64,000 bases of DNA from Mesorhizobium prunaredense (GCF_900156895.1 NZ_FTPD01000013.1:124001-188000), one strand, 5' to 3'; positions 9,191-18,246 are shown, counted from the stretch's first letter. Notes: a model not told the origin generated them from the letters alone. Translations and numbers: made by a program.

Positions 9191-10747
9191 CTATTCTGCT
9201 GCTTCGGCGACTGGCGCCGGCTTGAAATCTTCGCGGAAGTGGTTGATTGCGCTCATCACCGGATAAGGTGTGAAGCCACCCAGCGCACAGAGCGAACCGA
9301 ACTTCATCGTGTTGCAGAGGTCCGTCACCAGCTCGATCTGTTTTTCCGGCTCGATACCCCTGGCGATCTTGTCGATCGTCTCGACGCCGCGTGTCGAGCC
9401 GATGCGGCAGGGCGTGCACTTGCCGCAGCTCTCGATGGCGCAAAACTCCATGGCAAAGCGTGCCTGCTTCAACATGTCGGCGGTGTCGCCGAACACGGTG
9501 ATGCCGGCATGGCCGATCAGCCCGTCCTTGGCGGCAAAGGCTTCGTAGTCGAACGGCGTGTCGAACAGGCTGCGTGGGAAGTAGGCACCCAGCGGCCCGC
9601 CGACCTGCACCGCCTTGACCGGCCGCCCAGTCGCGGTGCCGCCGCCGATGTCGTCGACGATCTCGCCAAGCGTCATGCCGAACGCCGCCTCGAACAGGCC
9701 GCCATATCTGACATTGCCGGCGATCTGGATCGGAATGGTGCCGCGCGAGCGGCCCATGCCGAAATCCTTGTAGAAGGCAGCACCCTTGTCCATGATGACG
9801 GGCACCGAGGCCAGCGAAATGACGTTGTTGATCACCGTCGGCTTGCCGAACAGGCCCTGGATGGCCGGCAGTGGCGGCTTGGCGCGAACGACGCCGCGCT
9901 TGCCTTCGAGGCTGTTGAGCAACGAGGTTTCCTCGCCGCAGACATAGGCGCCGGCGCCAACGCGGATTTCCATGTCGAAGGCGTTGGGCGAGCCCAGCAC
10001 GTTGAGGCCGAGCAGGCCGGCCTTGCGGGCGACCTCGACCGCCTTTTGCATCATCGCCACCGCATGCGGATACTCCGAGCGGATATAGACAAAGCCCTTG
10101 GTTGCGCCGGTGGAGACACCGGCGATCGCCATGCCTTCGATCAGCACGAAGGGGTCGCCCTCCATGATCATGCGGTCGGCGAAGGTGGCGCTGTCACCCT
10201 CGTCGGCATTGCAGACAATGTACTTTTTGTCGGCGGTCGTATCGAGCACCGTCTTCCACTTGATGCCGGTCGGGAAGCCGGCGCCACCGCGACCGCGCAG
10301 GCCTGATTCCGTCACCTGTTTGACGATTTCGGCCGGCGCCATAGCCACGGCGTTCTGCAGGCCCTTCAGCCCGCCATGCGCCTTGTAGTGATCGAGCGAC
10401 AGTGGATTGATGACGCCGCAGCGCGCGAAGGTCAGCCGCGTCTGCCTGGCCAGGAACGGGATCTTGTCGGGCGCGCCCAGCCAGCGCTTGTGATGACCGC
10501 CGGTGAGGAAGCCGCTGTCGAACAGGCTTTTGACCTCGGACGGCTTCACCGGCCCATAGGCAACGCGACCCTTGTCTGTGACCACCTCGACCATCGGCTC
10601 GAGGAAATAGGCGCCGCGCGAGCCGTTGCGCACGATCTTGGCCTCGATGCCGCGATCGGCCAATTCTTTCTCAATCGCCTTGGCGACCTTTTCCGCACCG
10701 AGCGCCAGCGCGCCGGAATCGCCGGGAATATAGATGCGCGGGGTCAT
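9191..10747 (-). CDS. fdsB: NAD-dependent formate dehydrogenase, FMN/NAD-binding beta subunit
   Basis: This 518-residue NuoF-like subunit passes electrons from the iron-sulfur chain to FMN and NAD+. The FMN/NAD site is seen in GRGGAGFPTG (residues 152-161) and GAGAYVCGEETSLL, and the N3-type [4Fe-4S] site in ESCGKCTPCRIG near residue 440 with a further Cys in FGSLCALGG. The first ~110 residues form the thioredoxin-like domain seen in FdsB but not in NuoF. Its start overlaps the fdsG stop by four bases (ATGA), which indicates translational coupling. Confidence 0.96.
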   Translation of the reverse strand: MTPRIYIPGDSGALALGAEKVAKAIEKELADRGIEAKIVRNGSRGAYFLEPMVEVVTDKGRVAYGPVKPSEVKSLFDSGFLTGGHHKRWLGAPDKIPFLARQTRLTFARCGVINPLSLDHYKAHGGLKGLQNAVAMAPAEIVKQVTESGLRGRGGAGFPTGIKWKTVLDTTADKKYIVCNADEGDSATFADRMIMEGDPFVLIEGMAIAGVSTGATKGFVYIRSEYPHAVAMMQKAVEVARKAGLLGLNVLGSPNAFDMEIRVGAGAYVCGEETSLLNSLEGKRGVVRAKPPLPAIQGLFGKPTVINNVISLASVPVIMDKGAAFYKDFGMGRSRGTIPIQIAGNVRYGGLFEAAFGMTLGEIVDDIGGGTATGRPVKAVQVGGPLGAYFPRSLFDTPFDYEAFAAKDGLIGHAGITVFGDTADMLKQARFAMEFCAIESCGKCTPCRIGSTRGVETIDKIARGIEPEKQIELVTDLCNTMKFGSLCALGGFTPYPVMSAINHFREDFKPAPVAEAAE

Positions 10748-11223
10748 GAGCGCACCTCGGCAACGATCTCGTCGAGCTTTTCGTCATCGAGCCGGCCGAT
10801 CACCTCGCCGTCCAGCATCGCCGATGGCGCGCAGGCGCAAAGGCCGAGGCAATAGACCGGCTCCAGCGTCACCGAACCGTCGCGGGCCGTCTCGTGGAAG
10901 CCGATGCCCAGCAATTGCTTGAGCTTGGCGGCAATCGCGTCTGAGCCCATCGACTGGCAGGCTTCGGCCTGGCAGAGCTTCAGCACATGCCGGCCGGCCG
11001 GGCGGCTGCGGTAGTCGTGGTAGAAGGTGACGACGCCATGCACCTCCGCCTTGGAGATGTTCAGCGCCTCGGCGATGACCGGCAGCGCGTCGTGCGGCAC
11101 ATGGCCGAACTCTTCCTGGATGCCGTGCAGGATCGGCAGCAGCGGGCCTTCGAGGCCCTTCAACTCCTGGACGATCGCCGCCGTGCGCGATGCGATCTCG
11201 GTACTTGCAGGCTGCATGATCAT
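10744..11223 (-). CDS. fdsG: NAD-dependent formate dehydrogenase, NuoE-like gamma subunit
   Basis: This 159-residue NuoE/HoxE-type subunit binds a [2Fe-2S] cluster through CQAEACQSMG and CLGLCACAPSAM. It is the first gene of the fds operon. The ATG at 11223 follows GGGAGGG with a seven-base spacer; the in-frame ATG two codons later is also possible. The 131-base gap upstream carries a perfect palindrome (see the operator entry) and the divergence-free LysR gene. Together with fdsB and fdsA it forms the soluble complex I-like formate:NAD+ oxidoreductase. Confidence 0.95.
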   Translation of the reverse strand: MIMQPASTEIASRTAAIVQELKGLEGPLLPILHGIQEEFGHVPHDALPVIAEALNISKAEVHGVVTFYHDYRSRPAGRHVLKLCQAEACQSMGSDAIAAKLKQLLGIGFHETARDGSVTLEPVYCLGLCACAPSAMLDGEVIGRLDDEKLDEIVAEVRS

Positions 11224-11308
11224 GCAGCGCCCTCCCTGGTCGTGGTGATCCGCTAAGTGCTTAGGAAATCGGACGAAACCCGCTAAATCAATAAAGCTGA
11301 TCCGTCGC

Positions 11309-11329
11309 TCGATAGAAATCTTCTATCGA
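11309..11329. promoter_or_regulatory. Palindromic LysR-type operator candidate upstream of fdsG
   Basis: TCGATAGAA-ATC-TTCTATCGA is a perfect inverted repeat with 9-base arms and a 3-base centre. It contains ATAG-N7-CTAT with an internal T-N11-A, the pattern bound by many LysR-type regulators. It lies about 85 bases upstream of the fdsG start and 26 bases beyond the stop of the LysR gene. It is therefore a good candidate for the binding site of that regulator. The role is inferred. Confidence 0.65.
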
Positions 11330-11354
11330 TGCCTTCCAGCCTGCAATCTCTAGC

Positions 11355-12254
11355 TCAGTGGCGGGCGCGGAAATCGTCTGCCAGCGCCATCGCCTCGTCC
11401 AGCAGCGCCGAGACCAGCGGGGTGTGCGGCTCGCGCAGCGTCGCCACCAGCCCGACGGTGTGGCTGGCGTCCGGATCGATGATCGGAATGGCCCGGATCG
11501 GCTCGGAAAAGCCGAATGTTTCCGAGAGGTTGAGCGGCATGATCGACGACCATTTGCCGGTACGGATATGCGAGAACAGCACGATCATCGAATTGGATTC
11601 GAGTGTCGGCCGCACCTGCGTGCCGGCTTCGGCCAAATGCTGGTCGATGATGCGGCGGTTCTGCATGTCCGGCGTCAACAGGCAGAGCGGCAGCTGGCTG
11701 AGCTCCGCCCATGTCACTTTGTCGCGGTCGGAATAGGGGTTTCCGATCGCGGTGATCAGCTGATAGCGCTCGTCATAGAGCGGAACGCTGGTCACCCGCC
11801 CCAGCGGCTCGTTGTCGAGATAGGTAATGCCGGCGTCGATGTCGAAATTGCCGAGCAGCGACAGCACCTCGATCGAGGTGCGCGACAGCACCGAGAAGGT
11901 GACGCCGGGATGTTTTGCCCGAAAAGGTGTCGTCAGCCGCGCCACCATGGCTAGCGCCGTCGGGATGGCGGCGATGCGGATGCGCCCCGAAAGGCCGTGA
12001 CGCGCCGCTCGCATCTCCTCGCGCATGGTGCGGGTATCGCCGACGATGCGGCGCGCCCACGCCAGCACCTGTTCTCCCTCCGGCGTCAGCCCCTGGAAGC
12101 GCGAGCCGCGCAGAACCAGCATCACGCCGAGCTGGCCCTCCAGCTGCTTGATGCCGGCCGAAAGCGTCGGCTGGGTGACGCCGCACACCTCCGCCGCCCG
12201 GCCGAAATGCTCCTCCCTGGCCAGCGCGATGAAGAATTCCAGCTTGTCGATCAT
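11355..12254 (-). CDS. LysR-family regulator of the formate dehydrogenase operon (FdsR-like)
   Basis: This 299-residue protein has an N-terminal winged-helix DNA-binding domain (residues 1-60: FGRAAEVCGVTQPTLSAGIK) and a periplasmic-binding-protein-like effector domain. Length is standard for LysR regulators. It lies immediately upstream of fdsG in the same direction, unlike the usual divergent arrangement, with a palindromic operator candidate in the gap. Similar LysR genes (fdsR) control fds operons in other proteobacteria. It probably senses formate or a redox-related effector, but the ligand cannot be read from sequence. Confidence 0.9.
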   Translation of the reverse strand: MIDKLEFFIALAREEHFGRAAEVCGVTQPTLSAGIKQLEGQLGVMLVLRGSRFQGLTPEGEQVLAWARRIVGDTRTMREEMRAARHGLSGRIRIAAIPTALAMVARLTTPFRAKHPGVTFSVLSRTSIEVLSLLGNFDIDAGITYLDNEPLGRVTSVPLYDERYQLITAIGNPYSDRDKVTWAELSQLPLCLLTPDMQNRRIIDQHLAEAGTQVRPTLESNSMIVLFSHIRTGKWSSIMPLNLSETFGFSEPIRAIPIIDPDASHTVGLVATLREPHTPLVSALLDEAMALADDFRARH

Positions 12255-12350
12255 GAGCGGACGCTAGCCGGCCAAGCGAGGCTGCGCCAGATGCATGCTG
12301 TTTTTGCTTGGCGAATCCTCATGCGGCCGAAGCATCGCCGCCGTCCAGGC

Positions 12351-12728
12351 CTACCTGTCGACAAGGTTCAGGATGTTGCCGTCGGGATCCTTGAACCAGG
12401 CGACCTTCATGCCGTGACCGACATGGATGTCGCCTTCCATCGTCAGGCCCGGCATGTCGTAATGCTCGAAGACGACGCCCTTCGATTTCAGCGCCTTGAC
12501 GGTGTTATCGATCTCATCGCCGACCATCCAGGTCACCGCCGTCGCCTTGTTGGTTCCGGCGAATTGCGAGCGATAGACATTGATGCTGGTGTCGCCGCAT
12601 TTGTAGACGATCAGTTCGCCACCCTCGTTGTGAACCTCCGTCAGCCCCAGAACGTCTTCATAGAAGGCCTTGGCCCTAGCCAGGTCCTTCACTGCGAGAT
12701 TGGCCGTTGCGTTGCTGTTTGCGAGCAT
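12351..12728 (-). CDS. VOC-superfamily (glyoxalase/bleomycin resistance-like) protein
   Basis: This 125-residue single-domain protein has the paired beta-alpha-beta-beta-beta modules of the vicinal oxygen chelate fold: NLAVKDLARAKAFYEDVLGL at the N-terminus and FKDPDGNILNLVD at the C-terminus. The ATG at 12728 is preceded by AAAGGAGA, which decides the start over an upstream in-frame ATG. A His near the start of the usual metal-binding set is not obvious, so it may not be a glyoxalase I. It is transcribed divergently from the Mrp-type ATPase gene. Substrate unknown. Confidence 0.85.
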   Translation of the reverse strand: MLANSNATANLAVKDLARAKAFYEDVLGLTEVHNEGGELIVYKCGDTSINVYRSQFAGTNKATAVTWMVGDEIDNTVKALKSKGVVFEHYDMPGLTMEGDIHVGHGMKVAWFKDPDGNILNLVDR

Positions 12729-12966
12729 GATTGGTCTCCTTTGCTTGCGGGCGAGCACGTCCGAAGCCTGCAAAGATAGGGCTGCTTCGTCTTCCGGCGA
12801 TCGCAGCTGGCGCTATCGGCGTGCCCTCTTCCCCAAGGACGTTTTGTCCCCTGCAAGCCCGACAAACGGACGCAAGTTTTTGCAGCCACGCCCGTGCGTG
12901 TCGTTCCGCCGCTTGGTTCTGTTCGGGAACTGCATTATCTCAGGCGCAAAAGCAGAGGAAAAGCTG

Positions 12967-14172
12967 ATGCCCGCCGTCCAGGAAAACGTCACCAAGGAAA
13001 TCGTCATCGAGCGCCTGAAGACGGTCAACGGACCGGACTTCACCGGCAACATCGTCGACCTCGGCATGGTTTCCGAGATTTTCATTGCCGACTCCAAGGT
13101 CTTCTTTTCGATCACCGTGCAGGCTGCCCGTGCCCAGGAGATGGAGCCATTGCGCGCCGCCGCCGAGCGTGTCGTCAAGGCGATCCCCGGTGTCGCCGGC
13201 GCCGTGGTCGCGCTGACGGCGGAAAGGAAAGGCGGCGGCATGGAGGCCCCGGTGCCGCAAAGGCCTGCCCCCAGGCCCGCCCCAAGGCCCACACCTGCGG
13301 CCGCACCCGCTGCCGCGCCACGTCCGGCTCCGCATGCTCCGGCCTCGCACAGCCAGGGCAAGCGCGGCGTGCCCGGCATCGAGGCGATCATCGCTGTCGC
13401 TTCGGGCAAGGGCGGCGTCGGCAAGTCGACCACCGCCGTCAACATCGCGCTAGGCCTCGCCGCCAACGGCCTGAGGGTCGGCGTGCTCGATGCTGACATC
13501 TACGGCCCGTCGATGCCGCGGCTGCTCAACATCCATGGCCGGCCGCAGACCGTCGACGGCAAGGTCCTGAGGCCGATGGAGAATTACGGCCTGAAGGTCA
13601 TGTCGATGGGCTTCCTCGTCGATGAGGAGACGCCAATGATCTGGCGCGGACCGATGGTGATGTCGGCTTTGACGCAAATGCTGCGCGAGGTCGAGTGGGG
13701 TCCGCTCGACGTGCTCGTCGTTGACATGCCGCCCGGCACCGGCGACGCGCAGCTGACCATGGCCCAGCAGGTGCCGCTGGCCGGCGCCGTCATCGTCTCG
13801 ACGCCGCAGGATCTGGCCCTGATCGATGCGCGAAAAGGCCTCAACATGTTCAGGAAGGTCGACGTGCCGGTGTTGGGCATCGTCGAGAACATGAGCTATT
13901 TCCTCGCCCCCGACACCGGCAAGCGCTACGACATCTTCGGCCATGGCGGCGCCCGCCGCGAGGCCGAGCGTCTCGGCGTCTCCTTCCTCGGCGAAGTGCC
14001 GCTCGAAATGGGCATCCGCGAAAGCTCGGATGCCGGCACGCCGGTGGTGGTCTCGAAGCCCGACAGCGCCGAGGCCAAGATCTACCGCGACATCGCGGCG
14101 AACGTCTGGGGCAGGGTCAACGAGGAACGCGGCGCGGCCGAAGCCGCCGTGCCGAGCATCGTGTTTGAGTGA
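12967..14172 (+). CDS. Mrp/ApbC-type iron-sulfur P-loop ATPase
   Basis: This 401-residue protein belongs to the Mrp/NBP35 family, thought to carry iron-sulfur clusters to apoproteins. The N-terminal ~90 residues are an MIP18/DUF59 domain, then comes a Pro/Ala-rich linker (residues 94-130), then the P-loop NTPase with the deviant Walker A GKGGVGKST (147-155), DADIYGPSMPR and VDMPPGTGDAQLT. The usual CxxC cluster motif after NMSYF is absent: the text reads NMSYFLAPDTGKRYDIFG. The ATG follows GAGGAAAA. The long upstream extension of the frame lacks protein-like character and is not used. Confidence 0.9.
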   Translation: MPAVQENVTKEIVIERLKTVNGPDFTGNIVDLGMVSEIFIADSKVFFSITVQAARAQEMEPLRAAAERVVKAIPGVAGAVVALTAERKGGGMEAPVPQRPAPRPAPRPTPAAAPAAAPRPAPHAPASHSQGKRGVPGIEAIIAVASGKGGVGKSTTAVNIALGLAANGLRVGVLDADIYGPSMPRLLNIHGRPQTVDGKVLRPMENYGLKVMSMGFLVDEETPMIWRGPMVMSALTQMLREVEWGPLDVLVVDMPPGTGDAQLTMAQQVPLAGAVIVSTPQDLALIDARKGLNMFRKVDVPVLGIVENMSYFLAPDTGKRYDIFGHGGARREAERLGVSFLGEVPLEMGIRESSDAGTPVVVSKPDSAEAKIYRDIAANVWGRVNEERGAAEAAVPSIVFE

Positions 14173-14183
14173 TGCGGATATCC

Positions 14184-14335
14184 CTACCCCTTGAGGGGAG
14201 GGTGGCCCGCAGGGCTGGGTGGGGTCCGCAGCGACGCGCTCCATCTTCTTAAGTCGAGGTCGAGGCGGTTGAGGCGACCCCTCCCGCCGCGCTCCGCGCG
14301 GCACCCTCCCCTCAAGGGCCCTCAAGGGGGAGGGG
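14184..14335. repeat. Dispersed palindromic intergenic element, type C
   Basis: CTACCCCTTGAGGGGAGGGTGG at the left is answered by CACCCTCCCCTCAAGGG and CTCAAGGGGGAGGGG at the right, with a GGTGGGGTC/GACCCCTCC pair between. It lies between convergent mrp-like and coxG-like genes and probably doubles as a transcription end. The stop codon and last codons of the coxG-like gene lie inside its right end. Confidence 0.7.
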
Positions 14336-14783
14336 AGCCGCCAACTTTCTCGCCAAAACTCGAAAAAAACTGTCCGGCCAGTTTCTTCGATGTCGATTCG
14401 ATCAGCCGGCTGCCGAGCTGGGCGATCTTGCCGCCGACATCGGCCTTGGCCGCATATCTGAGGATCGTCGCCTCCGGGCCATCGGCGGTCAGCGTCACAT
14501 CGGCGCCGCCTTTGGCGAAGCCGGCGATGCCGCCCTTGCCCTCGCCCTGGATGGTGTAGGAGTTCGGCGGGTTGAGGTTCGTCAGCGTCACCTCGCCGTT
14601 GAACGTCGCCTTGATCGGGCCGATCTTGACCACCACGGTCGCCGCCATCTCGGTGTCTGACTTCTTTTCGAGGCTCTGGCAGCCCGGAATGGTCTGCCTC
14701 AGAACGTCCGGGTCGTTCAGCGCTTCCCACACCTTTTGCAGGGGTGCGGCGATGCGTTCCTCGCCTTCGATAACCAAAGCCAT
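14322..14783 (-). CDS. CoxG-family (carbon monoxide dehydrogenase subunit G-like) protein
   Basis: This 153-residue SRPBCC/START-fold protein reads MALVIEGEERIAAPLQKVWEAL at the N-terminus and PGCQSLEKKSD soon after, the hallmark of CoxG proteins. CoxG helps mature or anchor molybdenum hydroxylases such as CO dehydrogenase, but no such enzyme is nearby, and orphan coxG-like genes are common. The ATG follows GGGAGATTTTG. The last residues (GGSPPP) and the TGA stop are encoded inside the type C repeat, so the original C-terminus may have been replaced. Members often end with a hydrophobic tail that is missing here. Confidence 0.82.
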   Translation of the reverse strand: MALVIEGEERIAAPLQKVWEALNDPDVLRQTIPGCQSLEKKSDTEMAATVVVKIGPIKATFNGEVTLTNLNPPNSYTIQGEGKGGIAGFAKGGADVTLTADGPEATILRYAAKADVGGKIAQLGSRLIESTSKKLAGQFFSSFGEKVGGSPPP

Positions 14784-14940
14784 CAAAATCTCCCGGATAC
14801 GAATTGACAAGCCCCGATGCGGTCTAGCGCGGGGGTAGACGCATGTCTATCGCACCAAAGTCCGGAATCGGATGGCGCGTGCCTCTTGCCTGCTCTCGCG
14901 CGTTGTCATATCGATTTGTCATACAAATACGGAGACCATG

Positions 14941-16746
14941 ATGGCCGGCGCCCCCACGCAGAAAAAGAAATTTCGCTCGCAGGAGTGGTTCGACAATCCC
15001 GACAATCCGGGGATGACGGCGCTTTACCTCGAGCGTTACCTGAATTACGGGCTGACGCGTGCTGAACTGATGTCGGGCAAGCCGCTGATCGGCATCGCCC
15101 AGACCGGCTCGGATCTGTCGCCCTGCAATCGCCATCATCTCGAGCTGGCCAAGCGCGTGCGCGAGGGCATCGTCTCGATGGGCGGCATCCCTTTCGAGTT
15201 CCCGTGCCACCCGATCCAGGAGACGGGCAAACGCCCGACCGCCGCACTCGACCGCAACCTTGCCTATCTCGGCCTGGTCGAGGTGCTCTACGGCTACCCG
15301 CTTGACGGCGTCGTGCTCACCATCGGCTGCGACAAGACGACGCCGGCCCTGCTGATGGCCGCCGCCACCGTCAACATCCCGGCTATCGCGCTGTCGGTCG
15401 GCCCGATGCTCAACGGCTGGCACAAGGGCAAGCGCACCGGCTCCGGCACCATCGTCTGGGAATCGCGCCAGCGTCTGTCGGCCGGCGAGATCGGCTATGA
15501 CGAGTTCATGGACATCGTCGCCTCCTCGGCGCCGTCCACCGGCTATTGCAACACAATGGGCACCGCAACCACCATGAACTCGTTGGCCGAGGCCCTCGGT
15601 ATGCAGCTGCCGGGCTCGGCCGCCATTCCGGCGCCCTACCGCGAGCGCGGCCAGATCGCCTATGAAACGGGAAAACGCATCGTCGATATGGTGCATGAGG
15701 ATTTGAAACCCTCCGACGTCATGACTCGCCAGGCCTTCGAGAACGCCATCGTCGTCAACTCGGCCATCGGCGGCTCGACCAACGCGCCGATCCACCTCAA
15801 CGCCATCGCCCGCCATCTCGGCGTGCCGCTCGACAATGACGATTGGCAGACGGTCGGCCTGAAAGTGCCGCTCCTCGTCAATCTGCAGCCGTCGGGCGAG
15901 TATCTCGGCGAGGATTATCACCATGCCGGCGGTGTGCCGGCGGTGGTGGCCGAACTGATGAAGGCCGGGCTGCTGCCTCATCCCGACGCCATGACGGTCA
16001 ACGGCAAGACGATCGGCGCCAATTGCAGCGCGGCCGTCAACGAGAATCTCGATGTTATCCGCACCGTCGCCGAGCCGCTTAAGGCCAATGCCGGTTTCAT
16101 CAATCTTAGGGGTAATCTGTTCGATTCGGCGATCATGAAGACCAGCGGCATCTCGCCCGAATTCCGCGAGCGCTATCTGTCGAACCCGAACGACCCCGAG
16201 GCCTTCGAGGGCAACGCCATGGTCTTCGACGGGCCCGAAGACTACCACGCCCGCATCGACGATCCGGCGCAAGGCATCGACGAGCACACCATCCTGTTCA
16301 TGCGCGGCGCCGGCCCGATCGGCTATCCCGGCGGCGCAGAAGTCGTCAACATGCAGCCGCCGGCCCATCTCATCAAGAAGGGCATTCATGCGCTGGCCTG
16401 CATCGGCGACGGCCGCCAGTCAGGCACGTCGGGCTCGCCGTCGATCCTCAACGCCTCGCCCGAAGCCGCCATAGGCGGCGGGCTGGCGCTGTTGAAGTCC
16501 GGCGACCGCGTCCGCATCGACCTGCGCAAGGGCACCGCCGACATTCTCGTCACCGACGACGAGATCACGCGCCGGCGCGCCGAGTTGCAGGACAATGGCG
16601 GCTATCGATACCCCGAGCACCAGACGCCGTGGCAGGAGATCCAGCGCGGCATGGTCGACCAGTTCTCCGAAGGAATGGTGCTGAAGCCGGCGGTGAAATA
16701 CCAGGATGTGGCGCACACCCGCGGCGTGCCGCGGGACAATCACTGA
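14941..16746 (+). CDS. IlvD/Edd-family sugar-acid dehydratase (arabonate/xylonate dehydratase type)
   Basis: This 601-residue iron-sulfur dehydratase removes water from an aldonic acid to give a 2-keto-3-deoxy acid. Cluster cysteines lie in [12 protein letters not shown] and [13 protein letters not shown]; the TTPA and YCNTMGTA variants are typical of sugar-acid dehydratases such as L-arabonate dehydratase of Rhizobium rather than IlvD (CDKNMPG). Two adjacent in-frame ATGs follow GGAG; the second, six bases from it, is chosen and the first would add one residue. It is divergent from the coxG-like gene. The exact substrate cannot be fixed from sequence and no sugar transporter adjoins it. Confidence 0.88.
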   Translation: MAGAPTQKKKFRSQEWFDNPDNPGMTALYLERYLNYGLTRAELMSGKPLIGIAQTGSDLSPCNRHHLELAKRVREGIVSMGGIPFEFPCHPIQETGKRPTAALDRNLAYLGLVEVLYGYPLDGVVLTIGCDKTTPALLMAAATVNIPAIALSVGPMLNGWHKGKRTGSGTIVWESRQRLSAGEIGYDEFMDIVASSAPSTGYCNTMGTATTMNSLAEALGMQLPGSAAIPAPYRERGQIAYETGKRIVDMVHEDLKPSDVMTRQAFENAIVVNSAIGGSTNAPIHLNAIARHLGVPLDNDDWQTVGLKVPLLVNLQPSGEYLGEDYHHAGGVPAVVAELMKAGLLPHPDAMTVNGKTIGANCSAAVNENLDVIRTVAEPLKANAGFINLRGNLFDSAIMKTSGISPEFRERYLSNPNDPEAFEGNAMVFDGPEDYHARIDDPAQGIDEHTILFMRGAGPIGYPGGAEVVNMQPPAHLIKKGIHALACIGDGRQSGTSGSPSILNASPEAAIGGGLALLKSGDRVRIDLRKGTADILVTDDEITRRRAELQDNGGYRYPEHQTPWQEIQRGMVDQFSEGMVLKPAVKYQDVAHTRGVPRDNH

Positions 16747-16761
16747 ACGCCTCTTTTCTTG

Positions 16762-16800
16762 CCTTCTCCCCCTGTGGGGTTCTCCCACAAGGGGAGAAGG
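16762..16800. terminator. Hairpin between convergent dehydratase and GFA genes
   Basis: CCTTCTCCCCCTGTGGG pairs with CCCACAAGGGGAGAAGG with a single mismatch around a GTTCT loop. It sits in the 73-base gap between converging genes, which suits a bidirectional terminator. It resembles the internal hairpins of the dispersed elements, so it may be derived from one. Confidence 0.6.
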
Positions 16801-16819
16801 AAGATCCGCATCCAAGCGC

Positions 16820-17239
16820 CTATAGATAAACAGTGATCTCAGGCGTCTGGTCCTGCCTGTCGCGCTTGCCGTCCTCGTAGACGATCGGGGCTGCGGCGAG
16901 TTCCTCTTCGGTGACGTCGTCGAGGCAGGCGACGTTCACCGCCCAGAAATTCCCGCCCATGAAATCCAGATAGCCGCGCGAGAGAAAATTCGCGCCGCAG
17001 TTCGGGCACATATAGTGGTTGATGTCGCCTTCCGGCCAGTTCGACGGCGTCGCCTTGTACTCCCGCATCCGGTCGCGGCCATCCGTCACCCGCACGGCCT
17101 CATAGGCGGCGAAGGATTTCCGGTAGCCGAGTTTCCAGCAGAAGCTGCAATTGCATTTGCGGATGCCTTCGGCGAGGTCGATTTCGGCTTCGAAACGCAC
17201 CGCACCGCAATGGCAGCTGCCGTGATAGGTCTTTTTCAT
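16820..17239 (-). CDS. GFA-family (glutathione-dependent formaldehyde-activating-like) zinc protein
   Basis: This 139-residue protein has the CENP-V/GFA zinc fold with Cys9 and Cys11 (SCHCGAVRF), Cys29, Cys31 and Cys34 (KCNCSFCWK) and a later MCPNCGANF pair. Family members include Gfa, which speeds formation of S-hydroxymethylglutathione from formaldehyde, but most relatives have no proven function. The ATG is preceded by GGAGGAAA. It is transcribed divergently from the chrB-chrA pair. A link to formaldehyde and the fds formate pathway is possible but only a guess from distance. Confidence 0.87.
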   Translation of the reverse strand: MKKTYHGSCHCGAVRFEAEIDLAEGIRKCNCSFCWKLGYRKSFAAYEAVRVTDGRDRMREYKATPSNWPEGDINHYMCPNCGANFLSRGYLDFMGGNFWAVNVACLDDVTEEELAAAPIVYEDGKRDRQDQTPEITVYL

Positions 17240-17427
17240 GGGTTTCCTCCCGGACGTGTCCTGGCTCCGCCGCCCGCCGGAGCCAGAGCATCCTTTGCTG
17301 CAGGCATGGCGCTTGACAAGCGGGCGCGACAAATCCACGATCATGGCAAGGGGTGCATCGCGACGACCCCGTGAGGCGTCAGCCCAACGTTCGCGTCCAA
17401 GCTTCTCTCTCAAGGAGGGTGGACGCC

Positions 17428-18246
17428 ATGCCGTCGACAACCGCTATCACCGTATCGCAACTGTCCCGTCTGATTGGTCTGCCGGGTGCGCCCGCGATCG
17501 TCGATGTTCGCATCGAGGAGGACTACAGCGCCGATCCACGCCTGCTGCCGGCCTCAAACCGGCGTGATTTCAAAACCGTCTCGACCTGGGCATCCGAATT
17601 CGCCGGCAGCCGAGTGACGGTCGTCTGCCAAAAAGGGCAAAAGCTCTCACAAGGCGTGGCCGCATGGCTGCGGCATGAGGGCGTCAGTGCCGAATCCCTC
17701 GAAGGCGGGTTCGAGGCCTGGCGCGATGGCAAGGGGCCTTTGATCGATGCCGGCAAGATACCGCCCCGCGATGAAAAAGGCCGCACCGTGTGGGTGACGC
17801 GGAGCCGCCCGAAGGTCGATCGCATCGCCTGCCCCTGGCTGATCCGGCGCTTCATCGATCCGAGCGCGGTCTTCCTCTTTGTCGAGGCGGCCGAAGTGTC
17901 GGCCACTGCGGATCGCTTTCAGGCCGTGCCTTTCGACATCGACAAGGTGTTCTGGACTCACCGGGGCGAGTGCTGCACCTTCGATACGATGATCGAAGAG
18001 TTCGGGCTCGAATCCGAGGCACTCGACCGCCTGGCCATGATCGTGCGCGCAGCCGATACCGCACGCCTCGATCTGGTTCCCCAGGCAGCCGGATTCCTGG
18101 CCGCCTCGCTTGGCCTGTCGCGGATGTTTCGCGACGATCTGGAACAGATGGAGGCAGGCATGCTGCTCTACGACGCGTTTTTCCGGTGGTGCCGCGACGC
18201 CACCGAGGAGACGCACAACTGGCCAAGCGCGAGCAAGCCATCATGA
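17428..18246 (+). CDS. chrB: Chromate resistance protein, rhodanese-ChrB fusion
   Basis: This 272-residue protein has two parts. Residues 1-115 resemble a rhodanese domain with a possible active cysteine in TVVCQKGQKLS (Cys67), although the IVDVRIEEDY start and loop are shortened. Residues about 118-270 match the ChrB C-terminal domain (VTRSRPKVDRIACPWLIRRF, DTMIEEFGL). ChrB acts as a chromate-responsive regulator or helper in chromate resistance. It overlaps chrA by four bases (ATGA), so the two are co-translated. The ATG follows AAGGAGGGT. The N-terminal winged-helix of full-length ChrB is absent, so DNA binding is doubtful. Confidence 0.9.
   Translation: MPSTTAITVSQLSRLIGLPGAPAIVDVRIEEDYSADPRLLPASNRRDFKTVSTWASEFAGSRVTVVCQKGQKLSQGVAAWLRHEGVSAESLEGGFEAWRDGKGPLIDAGKIPPRDEKGRTVWVTRSRPKVDRIACPWLIRRFIDPSAVFLFVEAAEVSATADRFQAVPFDIDKVFWTHRGECCTFDTMIEEFGLESEALDRLAMIVRAADTARLDLVPQAAGFLAASLGLSRMFRDDLEQMEAGMLLYDAFFRWCRDATEETHNWPSASKPS

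Noticed and set aside
12670..12966. Longer N-terminus for the Mrp-type ATPase
   Set aside because: The extra ~100 codons overlap the divergent VOC gene and lack protein-like features, and a good ribosome-binding site lies before 12967.
13450..14730. 426-codon frame on the minus strand across mrp and the coxG-like gene
   Set aside because: It crosses two real genes and a repeat and has no domain; it is a shadow.
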